A stretch of 16,842 bases of DNA from Rhodospirillaceae bacterium UBA3470 (GTDB lineage: Bacteria; Pseudomonadota; Alphaproteobacteria; Rhodospirillales; Casp-alpha2). Where the stretch lies: NCBI GenBank assembly GCA_002378125.1, contig DFRF01000117.1:1-16842 (forward strand), in the 5' to 3' direction. Under the pieces are notes generated by a model. The model saw nothing but the letters and a program-made list of their open reading frames with translations, did no database searches and had not been told where the DNA came from. This document shows positions 1 to 6,858 of this stretch, piece after piece (the first letter of the stretch is position 1; each line of letters opens with the position of its first letter). The position numbers and the translations under genes are program-made.

Positions 1-729
1 GCTGGCCTGTTTGGGGTTGCGGTGGCGCTGGGCGCGCAGGATCTCTTTAAGAACTTAATTGCTGGCATTTTGATCCTTGGTGAAAAGCGGTTTCGGAAAG
101 GCGATTGGATTCTTGTCGAAGGTACAGTCGAAGGAACCGTGGAAAACATTGGTTTCCGTTCGACCATGATTCGGCGGTTCGATAAGGCGCCGGTCATGGT
201 GCCAAACGCCAAACTTTCGGACACGGCTGTAGTGAATTTCTCCTCCATGTCGCATCGGCGAATTTTCTGGCGCATTGGTGTCGAATACCGAACGAGCATC
301 GCGCAACTCCGCCAGATTCGCGACGGGATTGAGGCCTACATCCTTAACAGCGACGACTTTGCCGATCCGCCGGAGGTGCCGACCTTCGTCCGCATCGACC
401 GTTTCAGCGACTCGTCTATAGACATTATGCTCTACTGTTTTACGCGGACAACCGAATGGGGGCGTTGGTTGGAAATCAAGGAACGACTGGCGTGCGCAAT
501 CATGGAGATCGTTGAGGACACGGGCTCAGGCTTTGCGTTCCCTAGTCAATCTGTCTATGTGGAAACCCTGCCGGCGGACCAGCCGGTTGACTTTCAACCG
601 TCCAAGCCGACCAACCCAGGCTCGGTCGAACCGACTGAGGAGGTGCGCCATGAGCGTCAAGATTTATCACAACCCGAAATGCTCGAAGTCGCGTCAGACG
701 CTGGCGCTAATCAAGGAGAAGGGCATTGA
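1..729 (+). CDS. MscS-family mechanosensitive ion channel, C-terminal part (5' truncated by window)
   Basis: The reading frame is open from base 1, so the N-terminus and the first membrane helices lie outside the window. The visible part begins with the pore-lining helix (AGLFGVAVALGAQDLFKNLI, a Gly/Ala-rich TM3 pattern) and continues into the MscS beta domain: RFRKGDWILVEG, then VEGTVENIGFRSTMIRRFD and VMVPNAKLSD, all hallmarks of the family. An alpha/beta C-terminal domain follows (about residues 85-190 of the visible part). The last 45 residues are a polar tail rich in Pro, Glu and Gln. In the family these are inner-membrane heptamers that open under membrane tension and release solutes on osmotic downshock. 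A GTG at base 22 is an internal codon, not a start. The last 80 nt overlap the next gene in another frame, so the true C-terminus should be checked. The subfamily cannot be assigned from this fragment. Confidence 0.9.
   Translation, partial: AGLFGVAVALGAQDLFKNLIAGILILGEKRFRKGDWILVEGTVEGTVENIGFRSTMIRRFDKAPVMVPNAKLSDTAVVNFSSMSHRRIFWRIGVEYRTSIAQLRQIRDGIEAYILNSDDFADPPEVPTFVRIDRFSDSSIDIMLYCFTRTTEWGRWLEIKERLACAIMEIVEDTGSGFAFPSQSVYVETLPADQPVDFQPSKPTNPGSVEPTEEVRHERQDLSQPEMLEVASDAGANQGEGH
637..644 (+). promoter_or_regulatory. Ribosome-binding site of the arsC-like gene, inside the upstream CDS
   Basis: GAGGAGGT lies 5 nt before the ATG at 650 and is almost a full anti-Shine-Dalgarno match. It sits inside the coding region of the mscS-like gene and fixes the arsC start at 650, not at the upstream in-frame ATG at 512, which would add 46 residues unrelated to the ArsC fold. 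Confidence 0.8.
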
Positions 730-988
730 GCCGGATATCGTCGAGTACCTTGTAAACCCGCCGAGCGTGGCGGAGTTGAAGGACGTTCTGTCTATGCTTG
801 CACTGGAGCCCCGCGATATCCTTCGCCGGAAAGAGGCCCGGGAGGAGGGGATCGCCAATGATTTGGACGGTGCCGCCTTGATCGAGGCCATCTGTAACAA
901 TCCCCGTGCGCTACAACGCCCCATTGTCGTGAAGGACGGCAAGGCCGCTGTTGGCCGTCCACCGGAAAATGTTCTGACTATATTATGA
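650..988 (+). CDS. arsC: ArsC-family (glutaredoxin-type) arsenate reductase
   Basis: A 112-residue protein of the usual ArsC length. The N-terminus IYHNPKCSKSRQTL has the family's active-site Cys (C11) in the HNPxCxxSR setting of E. coli ArsC. The arginines expected to hold the oxyanion and assist catalysis appear in DILRRKEAREEG, QRPIVV and AVGRPPENVL. The family reduces arsenate to arsenite in the cytoplasm with glutathione and glutaredoxin. Some members (YffB/Spx-like) are not arsenate reductases, and no arsR, arsB or acr3 lies nearby, so the substrate is uncertain. The ATG at 650 is chosen because a strong ribosome-binding site, GAGGAGGT at 637-644, precedes it and the alignable protein begins there. 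The start lies inside the mscS-like frame, which suggests translational coupling. Confidence 0.85.
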   Translation: MSVKIYHNPKCSKSRQTLALIKEKGIEPDIVEYLVNPPSVAELKDVLSMLALEPRDILRRKEAREEGIANDLDGAALIEAICNNPRALQRPIVVKDGKAAVGRPPENVLTIL

Positions 989-1196
989 GTGGCCAAACTG
1001 AACGAAGGCAATATCGTGATTGTTTTACAGTTTTGCTTTTGTCCCAAACATTGCGAGGTTTCACACCGCCTCTCCGATGGTCATTGAGGCGCCTGACGGA
1101 TATATCTGCGTTAAACGCTTAATAACCTTTTTCGGCGATCCTTATAAGCGGTTCAGTCCGCTATTTGTATACGAATAGAAAATCTGGGATGCGGGC
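989..1196 (+). other. Intergenic region between arsC and the cNMP/TPR gene
   Basis: No gene is seen in these 208 bases. The stretch contains a perfect short palindrome, GCGTTAAACGC (1108-1118), and a candidate promoter (entered separately). No T-rich hairpin terminator follows arsC. Confidence 0.6.
1119..1148 (+). promoter_or_regulatory. Candidate sigma-70-type promoter for the cNMP/TPR gene
   Basis: TTAATA (1119-1124) and TATAAG (1143-1148) are separated by 18 nt. They match the -35 consensus at 4 of 6 positions and the -10 consensus at 5 of 6. Transcription would start near 1155, about 40 nt before the GTG at 1197. The palindrome GCGTTAAACGC abuts the -35 element and could be an operator. 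The call is by consensus only. Confidence 0.3.
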
Positions 1197-3032
1197 GTGG
1201 ATGACAGGATTGGGGAATCAGTCTTGGCCCGTCGAAAGCAGGCATACGAGGATGGCGAGATTATCTATCGCCAGGGCGAGCCCGCCGATGGCGCGTTTGA
1301 GGTGCTTAGTGGCGTGGTAGAGCTGGTTCGCGATGATGGTTCCGAACCGGTGCACGCCGCTACCTTTCAAGCCGGACAAATGTTCGGAGAGATGGGCCTT
1401 GTTGGGGACGTTACGCGGGAATCAACGGCGCGTGCCCTCGGGCCCGTGCAGGTGCGGTTTATCAATCGCGATAATGGCCTGGATATGGCTCAGCCCGTGG
1501 TCCGCAACAAAGGTATTCTAGGCCAACTGATTCAGCAGATCGGAGGCGTCACGCCACCTGAGCCCACGCCTGGCGAACCTTTTACGAACGCGAAAGGTCC
1601 AGGTTTCATCCAACGAATGACGGATCTCATGCAGCCCATGGAAGGCCGTATCGAGGTCCGTGTTGCGAACTTTAACGATGATGCCAGCGGGATTGTGACT
1701 AAGAAGGTGATCACTGCCTTCGACCGGTTCCGCGATGTCCATGCTCGCCCTTTGGGCCGGGCGTTGGAGATCAACGTGAATGAAGATATGACCACGGAGT
1801 TGTCACGCGCCGCCAAACTTGCTCGGCACTGGCTGGCAGAACGCCAGGCGGACATTCTGATCTGGGGTCATGTGCCGCCAGCAGGGTCGCCCGTGCATAT
1901 TCATTTCATCTCGTTGGCGACCTGGGATGAGTGGATTCCTGGCGGTTTCGATTTGACCACGGATTTGCCACTGCCGGCCCATCTCAGCGGTCCCTATGCC
2001 GATTTCCTACATGCGGCAACTTTGAGCGCGACAGTTCCAGCCAGCCGCGACAAGGCAAAAATGCGTTTAGCCGCGTTACCGGACGCGGCGGCAATGGCCG
2101 GCATTGCCATGAACGACATCCCGTCTGACATGACAAGCCGCGAGCGCGCCGCCCTGTACCTGTGCCATGGAAACATCCTATCGTCTGCCTGGTCGGCGAA
2201 GCGCGCGCCAGAATACATGGCGCAGGCGATGACTGCCTACCGCCAGGTTTCCGCCGCGGTGAGATTAGAAGAATCCCCCGTAGACTGGGCGATGGCATAC
2301 AAGCACCTGTCCAGCCTCGTTTATCTCAAGGCCGATGCGGATAACAATTCGGCCGGCTATGAAGAATCGGCTGCCTCGGCCTTATCGGCGTTGGAGGTCT
2401 TCACCAAGGATGAAACGCCTTATGAATGGGCGGCTTTGCAGAACAGGCTTGGATTAATTTACTACAAACTCGGCTACGAAGCTGGCCATAGGGAAACCTT
2501 ACGCCAGTCGCTACAGTGCCACCAGAACGCATTGAAGGTCTATTCGAAACGTCGCACGCCTGTCCGATGGGCCGAGGTCATGTCCAGCTTCGCACGAACC
2601 GCTCAGGTATTTGGTGAGCATGTAAAGAGCCTTGAGGCCATGGCAACCGCGGCCAACGCCTATCAAGCGATTCTCCAGGTTCGCGATCAGAAGAAGGGCC
2701 CCCTGGCCTGGGCGGCGACGCAGAATAATCTGGGCAGCGTCCTCTTCCTGTTGGGCAAGAAAGCGAAAAATCCAGAGCGAATTGAGGCGGCTATTGATGC
2801 TTTTGAGGCAGCCCTAGAGGTCTATGAGCTGCGTCGGAAACACCGCCAGGCGGCCGTCACCGGGAAAAACCTGGATCGGGCCCGCGATTTGCTGGAGCAC
2901 ATGGTGCCCAAGAATTATCTGTCGCGAGAACTCATGGAGTTGGACGTACCGCTCAACGAGAACCCCAGTGCCGATTCTGTCGACGTCTCGGATATTAGTG
3001 CTGATCGGTCCGGCGGTTCCGCCGTCCATTAA
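1197..3032 (+). CDS. Cyclic-nucleotide-binding / TPR-repeat signalling protein
   Basis: A soluble 611-residue protein with no signal peptide or membrane segment. Residues about 15-95 form a cyclic-nucleotide-binding (CAP-like) domain. The segment FGEMGLVGDVTRESTARA matches the phosphate-binding cassette, with the Glu (E65) and Arg (R74) needed for ligand contact, so it looks binding-competent. Residues about 150-240 form a compact central domain with RIEVRVANFNDD, LARHWLAERQADILIWGHV and a VHIHFISLA strand. The same block occurs before TPR repeats in other alphaproteobacterial proteins, but I know no function for it. Residues about 320-570 carry TPR-like repeats with W364, W411, W458 and W505 exactly 47 apart, ending with WAATQNNLGSVLFLLG. 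The C-terminal 35 residues are acidic and Ser-rich. The likely role is a cAMP- or cGMP-responsive scaffold; no enzyme domain is seen. The GTG start has only a weak SD. It converges on ptsI with one base between the stop codons. Confidence 0.85.
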   Translation: MDDRIGESVLARRKQAYEDGEIIYRQGEPADGAFEVLSGVVELVRDDGSEPVHAATFQAGQMFGEMGLVGDVTRESTARALGPVQVRFINRDNGLDMAQPVVRNKGILGQLIQQIGGVTPPEPTPGEPFTNAKGPGFIQRMTDLMQPMEGRIEVRVANFNDDASGIVTKKVITAFDRFRDVHARPLGRALEINVNEDMTTELSRAAKLARHWLAERQADILIWGHVPPAGSPVHIHFISLATWDEWIPGGFDLTTDLPLPAHLSGPYADFLHAATLSATVPASRDKAKMRLAALPDAAAMAGIAMNDIPSDMTSRERAALYLCHGNILSSAWSAKRAPEYMAQAMTAYRQVSAAVRLEESPVDWAMAYKHLSSLVYLKADADNNSAGYEESAASALSALEVFTKDETPYEWAALQNRLGLIYYKLGYEAGHRETLRQSLQCHQNALKVYSKRRTPVRWAEVMSSFARTAQVFGEHVKSLEAMATAANAYQAILQVRDQKKGPLAWAATQNNLGSVLFLLGKKAKNPERIEAAIDAFEAALEVYELRRKHRQAAVTGKNLDRARDLLEHMVPKNYLSRELMELDVPLNENPSADSVDVSDISADRSGGSAVH

Positions 3033-3033
3033 A

Positions 3034-4785
3034 TCAGGCCAGGGCGTTGAAATCGTCGAGAAGTGTGGCGATCCGTCCCGAATCTGTTTGATCCATGATC
3101 AGGTTAGCTCGCGTCGCCGCTGCCAGAGCGTCCATCTCCCGGATGCGTTGTTTAACACGGGGAATTGAGGCCGGCGACATGGATAGCTCGCGCAAGCCTA
3201 GCCCGACGAGCAACGCCGCGTAGCGAGGTTCGCCGGCCATTTCGCCGCAGATGCTGATGGGGATGCGGGCCCTGAGGGCGGCACTGGTCGCGAATTGGAT
3301 CAATCGAAGAACCGCCGGGTGTAAGGGGTTGAACAGATGCGCGACGTGTTCGTTGGCCCGATCCGTGGCCAGCGTATACATGGTCAGGTCATTGGAGCCG
3401 ATGGCGAAGAAATCGCTGTCACGGGCCAGGGCATCGGCGGCCAGGGCCGCGCCCGGAACTTCGATCATGATGCCCAGCGGCGGCAGGGAATCTGGCACGG
3501 CAATCTTCCTTCTTTTTAAGCGCTTTGCCGCCTTCTGCAGGAGTTCGCGGGCCTTCATCACTTCCGATGTGTTAGAAACCATGGGGAGGAGAATGCGGAC
3601 GGGGCCATGGCTTGCGGCGCGCAGCATGGCACGGAATTGGGTTTCTAGGATGTCAGATTCGATAAGTGCCAGCCGGATGCCGCGCAGGCCAAGCGTGGTC
3701 GATTCGGTGGTTCCAAAGGCGCTGGTGATCACGTCAGCGGGTTTATCGGCGCCTACATCCAGGCTGCGTATGGTCACCGGAAGGCCTTGCATCGCTTCTA
3801 CCATATCGCGGAAAATGGCGTACTGCTCATCTTCCGTGGGTAGCGTCTCGCGGTTCATGTACAAGAACTCGCTCCTTAGCAGGCCAATGCCTTCGGCACC
3901 GGCTTGCGCGACTATCGGCATCTCCATGGGAAGGTCGACGTTGGCATGAAGGACGAAATTCGAGCCGTCCCGGCTTCGCGCCGGCAGGTTGCGCAGGCGA
4001 CTTAAGCGGCGCGACTCGCGCCGCAACTTGTCGCGCCGTTGCTGATAGGCTCGCAGCGTCTTTTCGGAGGGCGTCAGGATGACCCGCCCGACGGTGCCGT
4101 CAATGATCACCGCATCGCCTGGATGAATCTGCGTCATTAGGTCGGGTGCGCCAAGGACCGTTGGAAGCCCAAGTGCACGAGCCATGATTGCCGTATGCCC
4201 CTCCGCGCCGCCAAGCGACGACGCCGCTCCGGCAATTAGAGCCGGATCGATCTGAGCCATGTCGGCTGGCGTCAACTGGTCTGTGATAACCAACGATCCT
4301 TTCGGCGCGGTTGAGAACGCGCGTAGCGGTTTCCGCGTCAAATTGCGGATGATGCGATTGCCGACCTCGCGGATATCGTCAAAGCGAGCGGCAATATAGG
4401 CATCGTCCATGGCTTGAAAGGTCTCCGCAATGGACGCGATCTCATGCTGGACTGCGGCTTCAGCATTAACGCGTTCGTCGACAATCCGGGCCTGAGCCCC
4501 GCGAACGAGTCGCGAATCGCCCAGCATCTGCTGATAAGCATCGAGAAGAAAACCCAGCTCTTCTGAGGCCGTGCCCGGCAGGTTTCCGGTTCGGTTCTGT
4601 AGGCGACGGATTTGCCGGCGCGCCAGTTCAACGGCCTTCTCCAGCCGCAGTTCCTCGTCTGGAACCTCCATCTTACGCAGTTTCCGTTCCGGAACCTCCA
4701 GACCGCCCGTTTCGCGCACATATGCAACGCCAATGGCTACACCCGGCGCGACGCCAAGCCCGTGGTATTCGCGTTCCGCTGACAT
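3034..4785 (-). CDS. ptsI: PTS Enzyme I (PEP-protein phosphotransferase)
   Basis: Enzyme I takes phosphate from PEP onto a histidine and passes it to HPr. From the ATG at 4785 it has 583 residues, like classical Enzyme I and without the extra N-terminal GAF domain of the PtsP (EI-Ntr) type. The N-terminus has the GLGVAPGVAIGVA opening of the family. The phosphohistidine is in LGGAEGHTAIMARALGLPTV (H197). The PEP-binding barrel follows, with GIGLLRSEFLYMNR, SLDVGADKP, GLRGIRLAL, MIEVPGAAL, FAIGSNDLTMYTLATDR and the active-site Cys in ICGEMAGEP (C513). A TTG at 4794 overlapping the ptsH stop would add three residues. The ATG at 4785 is preferred because AGAAG lies 10 nt before it but only 1 nt before the TTG. 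It is the last gene of the operon, and its stop is one base from that of the convergent gene. Confidence 0.95.
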   Translation of the reverse strand: MSAEREYHGLGVAPGVAIGVAYVRETGGLEVPERKLRKMEVPDEELRLEKAVELARRQIRRLQNRTGNLPGTASEELGFLLDAYQQMLGDSRLVRGAQARIVDERVNAEAAVQHEIASIAETFQAMDDAYIAARFDDIREVGNRIIRNLTRKPLRAFSTAPKGSLVITDQLTPADMAQIDPALIAGAASSLGGAEGHTAIMARALGLPTVLGAPDLMTQIHPGDAVIIDGTVGRVILTPSEKTLRAYQQRRDKLRRESRRLSRLRNLPARSRDGSNFVLHANVDLPMEMPIVAQAGAEGIGLLRSEFLYMNRETLPTEDEQYAIFRDMVEAMQGLPVTIRSLDVGADKPADVITSAFGTTESTTLGLRGIRLALIESDILETQFRAMLRAASHGPVRILLPMVSNTSEVMKARELLQKAAKRLKRRKIAVPDSLPPLGIMIEVPGAALAADALARDSDFFAIGSNDLTMYTLATDRANEHVAHLFNPLHPAVLRLIQFATSAALRARIPISICGEMAGEPRYAALLVGLGLRELSMSPASIPRVKQRIREMDALAAATRANLIMDQTDSGRIATLLDDFNALA

Positions 4786-4790
4786 GCTGT

Positions 4791-5063
4791 TCAATCTTCT
4801 TCGAATTTAGCGTCGATCAGCCGGCATATAGCGTCCAGCGCCGCTGTCGCCTGCGCACCGGTTGCTGACAAACTGATCTGAGTGCCGGGATTGGCGGCCA
4901 ACATCATAAGACCCATGATTGAGATGCCCGAAACGCTCTGGCCGCCGCGGGAAACCGTAACCTGGGCGTCAAATTCACCAGCTACTTGCGCGAACTTCGC
5001 GGCGGCGCGGGCGTGCAAGCCCCGCTTGTTTTGAATAGTCGCGACACGATCGTTGTCGTTCAC
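4791..5063 (-). CDS. ptsH: Phosphocarrier protein HPr
   Basis: A 90-residue cytoplasmic phosphocarrier. The Enzyme I phosphorylation site is in NKRGLHARAAAKF (H17). The regulatory serine targeted by HPr kinase is in GISIMGLMML (S48, equivalent to Ser46 of Gram-positive HPr). Both sites are intact, which fits the hprK gene in the same operon. The start is a GTG at 5063 that overlaps the EIIA stop as GTGA, with AGGA 6 nt before it, so translation is probably coupled. HPr passes phosphate to the mannose-type EIIA next door. With no sugar permease components nearby, its role is probably regulatory. Confidence 0.95.
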   Translation of the reverse strand: MNDNDRVATIQNKRGLHARAAAKFAQVAGEFDAQVTVSRGGQSVSGISIMGLMMLAANPGTQISLSATGAQATAALDAICRLIDAKFEED

Positions 5064-5467
5064 GAATCGTCCTGCGCCAGCAGTTGGGAGGCAATATTGA
5101 TGTACTTTCGCCCCGCTTTCTGCGCGCTAGCAACCGCGGCGGCCAGGTCTTCCGTCTCGCGTGCCGACGCCAGCTTGACCAACATGGGTAAGTTGACTCC
5201 GGCAATAACCTCGACGTTGGCGGTGTCAATAATCGAAATCGCCAAGTTCGATGGGGTTCCGCCAAACATGTCGGTGAGAAGCACCACGCCATTGCCCTCG
5301 TCGACATCGACGGCTGATTTCATGATGTCGCTGCGCCGCTGTTCCATGTCATCGTCGGGGCCGATGCAAACTGACAGGACGTTTTTCTGGGGGCCGACAA
5401 CATGTTCAAGTGCGGCGATCAATTCATCGGCCAACCGTCCGTGCGTGACGAGAACCATTCCGATCAT
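5060..5467 (-). CDS. manX: Mannose-family PTS EIIA component (regulatory)
   Basis: A 135-residue stand-alone EIIA domain of the mannose superfamily. The phosphohistidine is in MVLVTHGRLADE near the N-terminus (H9 from the ATG at 5467), as in ManX. Further family motifs are VVLLTDMFGGTPSNLA and VEVIAGVNLPML. The frame could open four codons earlier at a TTG (5479), but the ATG at 5467 gives the normal N-terminus, MIGMVLVTHG. The usual EIIB, EIIC and EIID partners are absent, so this EIIA probably acts as a phosphorylation-state sensor and not in sugar uptake; related alphaproteobacteria use it that way. The symbol follows rhizobial usage. Its stop overlaps the ptsH start. Confidence 0.93.
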   Translation of the reverse strand: MIGMVLVTHGRLADELIAALEHVVGPQKNVLSVCIGPDDDMEQRRSDIMKSAVDVDEGNGVVLLTDMFGGTPSNLAISIIDTANVEVIAGVNLPMLVKLASARETEDLAAAVASAQKAGRKYINIASQLLAQDDS

Positions 5468-5525
5468 GCCGGCCCCCAATTGCTTTGGTCTGTTAGTCGA
5501 ACAAGCATCTTAGGAGAACTAGAAC

Positions 5526-6413
5526 TTATTTTGACCGATTTTCCAAGTCCCGGTGACGAACATGCACCTGCTCGCCTTGTTGGGCGACCCATGCCGACAG
5601 ATCCTCGGTCACGCAAACCGAGCGGTGCCGACCCCCGGTGCAGCCAACGGCGATAGTCAGATAGCTTTTGCCCTCGGCCGCATACCGAGGGAACAAAGGC
5701 GAGAGGAGAGCCTTCAAGTTGGTCAAGAAATCATCGAACCCATCATCCCGGCGAATGAATTCGGCAACCGCAGGGTCTAGGCCTGTTTGGCGGTGCAGGG
5801 TTTCTTCATAATACGGATTGCGAAGGAAACGGACGTCAAAGACCAGGTCGGCGTCCCGGGGGAGCCCGTATTTGAATCCGAACGACATGACAAAAACATT
5901 CAGGCCTGTCTGTGTATCGGTGCCGAAATGCCCTTCGAGAAGCGGCTTTAAATCAACGGGCCGCATGTCGGAAGTGTCGATGACGACCTCAGCACCGTCA
6001 CGGAGAAACGCCATGTGAGCCCGCTCTTCGCGTATGCCGTCGCTGACGGGACGGTCGGACGCCAAAGGGTGGCGACGGCGGGTTTCCTCGAAACGCCGAA
6101 CAAGAATGTCGTCATCACAGTCGATGAACAGTAGGCGGACCACTAGGTCGGCACGCGTCGCAAGGGTTTCAACCTGCTTAAGGAAGCTCTTGGCATCGAA
6201 ATCGCGGGTTCGAATATCAATTCCGATAGCGGTAGGCACATTGCCAACGTTACCGACAAGGAGGCGTTCGATCAACGACAAGGGTACATTGTCGATAGCG
6301 TCATATCGAAGGTCTTCGAGGCATTTAAGCGCGGTCGATTTGCCGGCGCCTGAAACGCCCGTCACCAGGACCACGGGAAGGGCGTCTTTGGCACTTTGGG
6401 ATTGCTCAATCAT
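5526..6413 (-). CDS. rapZ: RapZ/YvcJ-family nucleotide-binding protein (RNase adaptor)
   Basis: A 295-residue protein of normal family length. The P-loop GVSGAGKS is at residues 19-26, followed by LEDLRYDAIDNVP, a typical RapZ motif. The conserved C-terminal half has DVRFLRNPYY, RRDDGFDDF and AVGCTGGRHRSVCVTE. E. coli RapZ binds GlmZ RNA and RNase E to control glucosamine-6-phosphate synthase. In other groups YvcJ is a GTPase or ATPase of less clear role, so the RNA-adaptor function should not be assumed here. The ATG at 6413 overlaps the end of hprK by 8 nt. A 58-nt gap separates it from the EIIA gene, the widest gap in the operon. A position between hprK and the PTS genes is common in proteobacteria. 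Confidence 0.95.
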   Translation of the reverse strand: MIEQSQSAKDALPVVLVTGVSGAGKSTALKCLEDLRYDAIDNVPLSLIERLLVGNVGNVPTAIGIDIRTRDFDAKSFLKQVETLATRADLVVRLLFIDCDDDILVRRFEETRRRHPLASDRPVSDGIREERAHMAFLRDGAEVVIDTSDMRPVDLKPLLEGHFGTDTQTGLNVFVMSFGFKYGLPRDADLVFDVRFLRNPYYEETLHRQTGLDPAVAEFIRRDDGFDDFLTNLKALLSPLFPRYAAEGKSYLTIAVGCTGGRHRSVCVTEDLSAWVAQQGEQVHVRHRDLENRSK

Positions 6414-6858
6414 CGTGGCGCATTATACGGCCAAGAGTGAGTTCAAGAGCAAGCCGCACTTTTGGGACAGCGCTTGTTTCGAAGGGATCAAGGGTCACGG
6501 TGGGCACATCCATACCGATAAGGTTGGTCATGCGCCGGTCGGACAACCGGGGCACGTTTTTGTGGTTCACCAGTTTCACGACCAAGCGAACAACGGTAGC
6601 CTCGAGGACGGGGACACGGAGAATGCCAAGGCCTCTCACCTCCAAGAGCCCCGCTAGTGTTTCAGGCGCGCGGGCGATCACGCCGTTGTCTGAAACCAAG
6701 AGATCGACGCGATCATCTGCGACCAGGCGCGCACCCCTGTCGATCAGCCGCAATGCCAGGTCGGATTTGCCTGCCCCTGATGGCCCACGGATGATCAAAC
6801 CCGCGCCATAAAGGGAGACGCAAGTGGCATGGACCTGTTTTGCAATGTCGTTACTCAT
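6406..6858 (-). CDS. hprK: HPr kinase/phosphorylase, short alphaproteobacterial form
   Basis: At 150 residues it contains only the catalytic domain. The N-terminal domain of the roughly 310-residue Gram-positive enzymes is missing, as is usual in alphaproteobacteria. Walker A is GPSGAGKS (residues 25-32). The acidic pair in LVADDRV (D48, D49) fits the catalytic region. The HprK signature appears as LEVRGLGIL (72-80), and FETSAVPKVRLALEL lies near the C-terminus. It should phosphorylate and dephosphorylate HPr on S48, which is present in the HPr of the same operon. The ATG at 6858 overlaps the chvG stop as ATGA and has no clear SD, so translation is probably coupled to chvG. This directly links the two-component system to PTS control. 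Confidence 0.94.
   Translation of the reverse strand: MSNDIAKQVHATCVSLYGAGLIIRGPSGAGKSDLALRLIDRGARLVADDRVDLLVSDNGVIARAPETLAGLLEVRGLGILRVPVLEATVVRLVVKLVNHKNVPRLSDRRMTNLIGMDVPTVTLDPFETSAVPKVRLALELTLGRIMRHDD

Noticed and set aside
512..649. Longer arsC start at 512
   Set aside because: The extra 46 residues are an out-of-frame reading of the channel gene, and a strong SD points to the ATG at 650.
3251..3949. 232-codon open frame on the plus strand
   Set aside because: It is fully antisense to the conserved catalytic core of ptsI, and the product is Arg/Ser-rich with no recognisable domain, typical of shadow frames in GC-rich DNA.
3034..5467. A sugar-transporting phosphotransferase system
   Set aside because: Only Enzyme I, HPr and a lone mannose-type EIIA are present; no EIIB, EIIC or EIID gene lies in the window.
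6034..6657. 207-codon open frame on the plus strand
   Set aside because: It lies opposite rapZ and hprK, whose motifs are intact, and its translation is low-complexity and Arg-rich.
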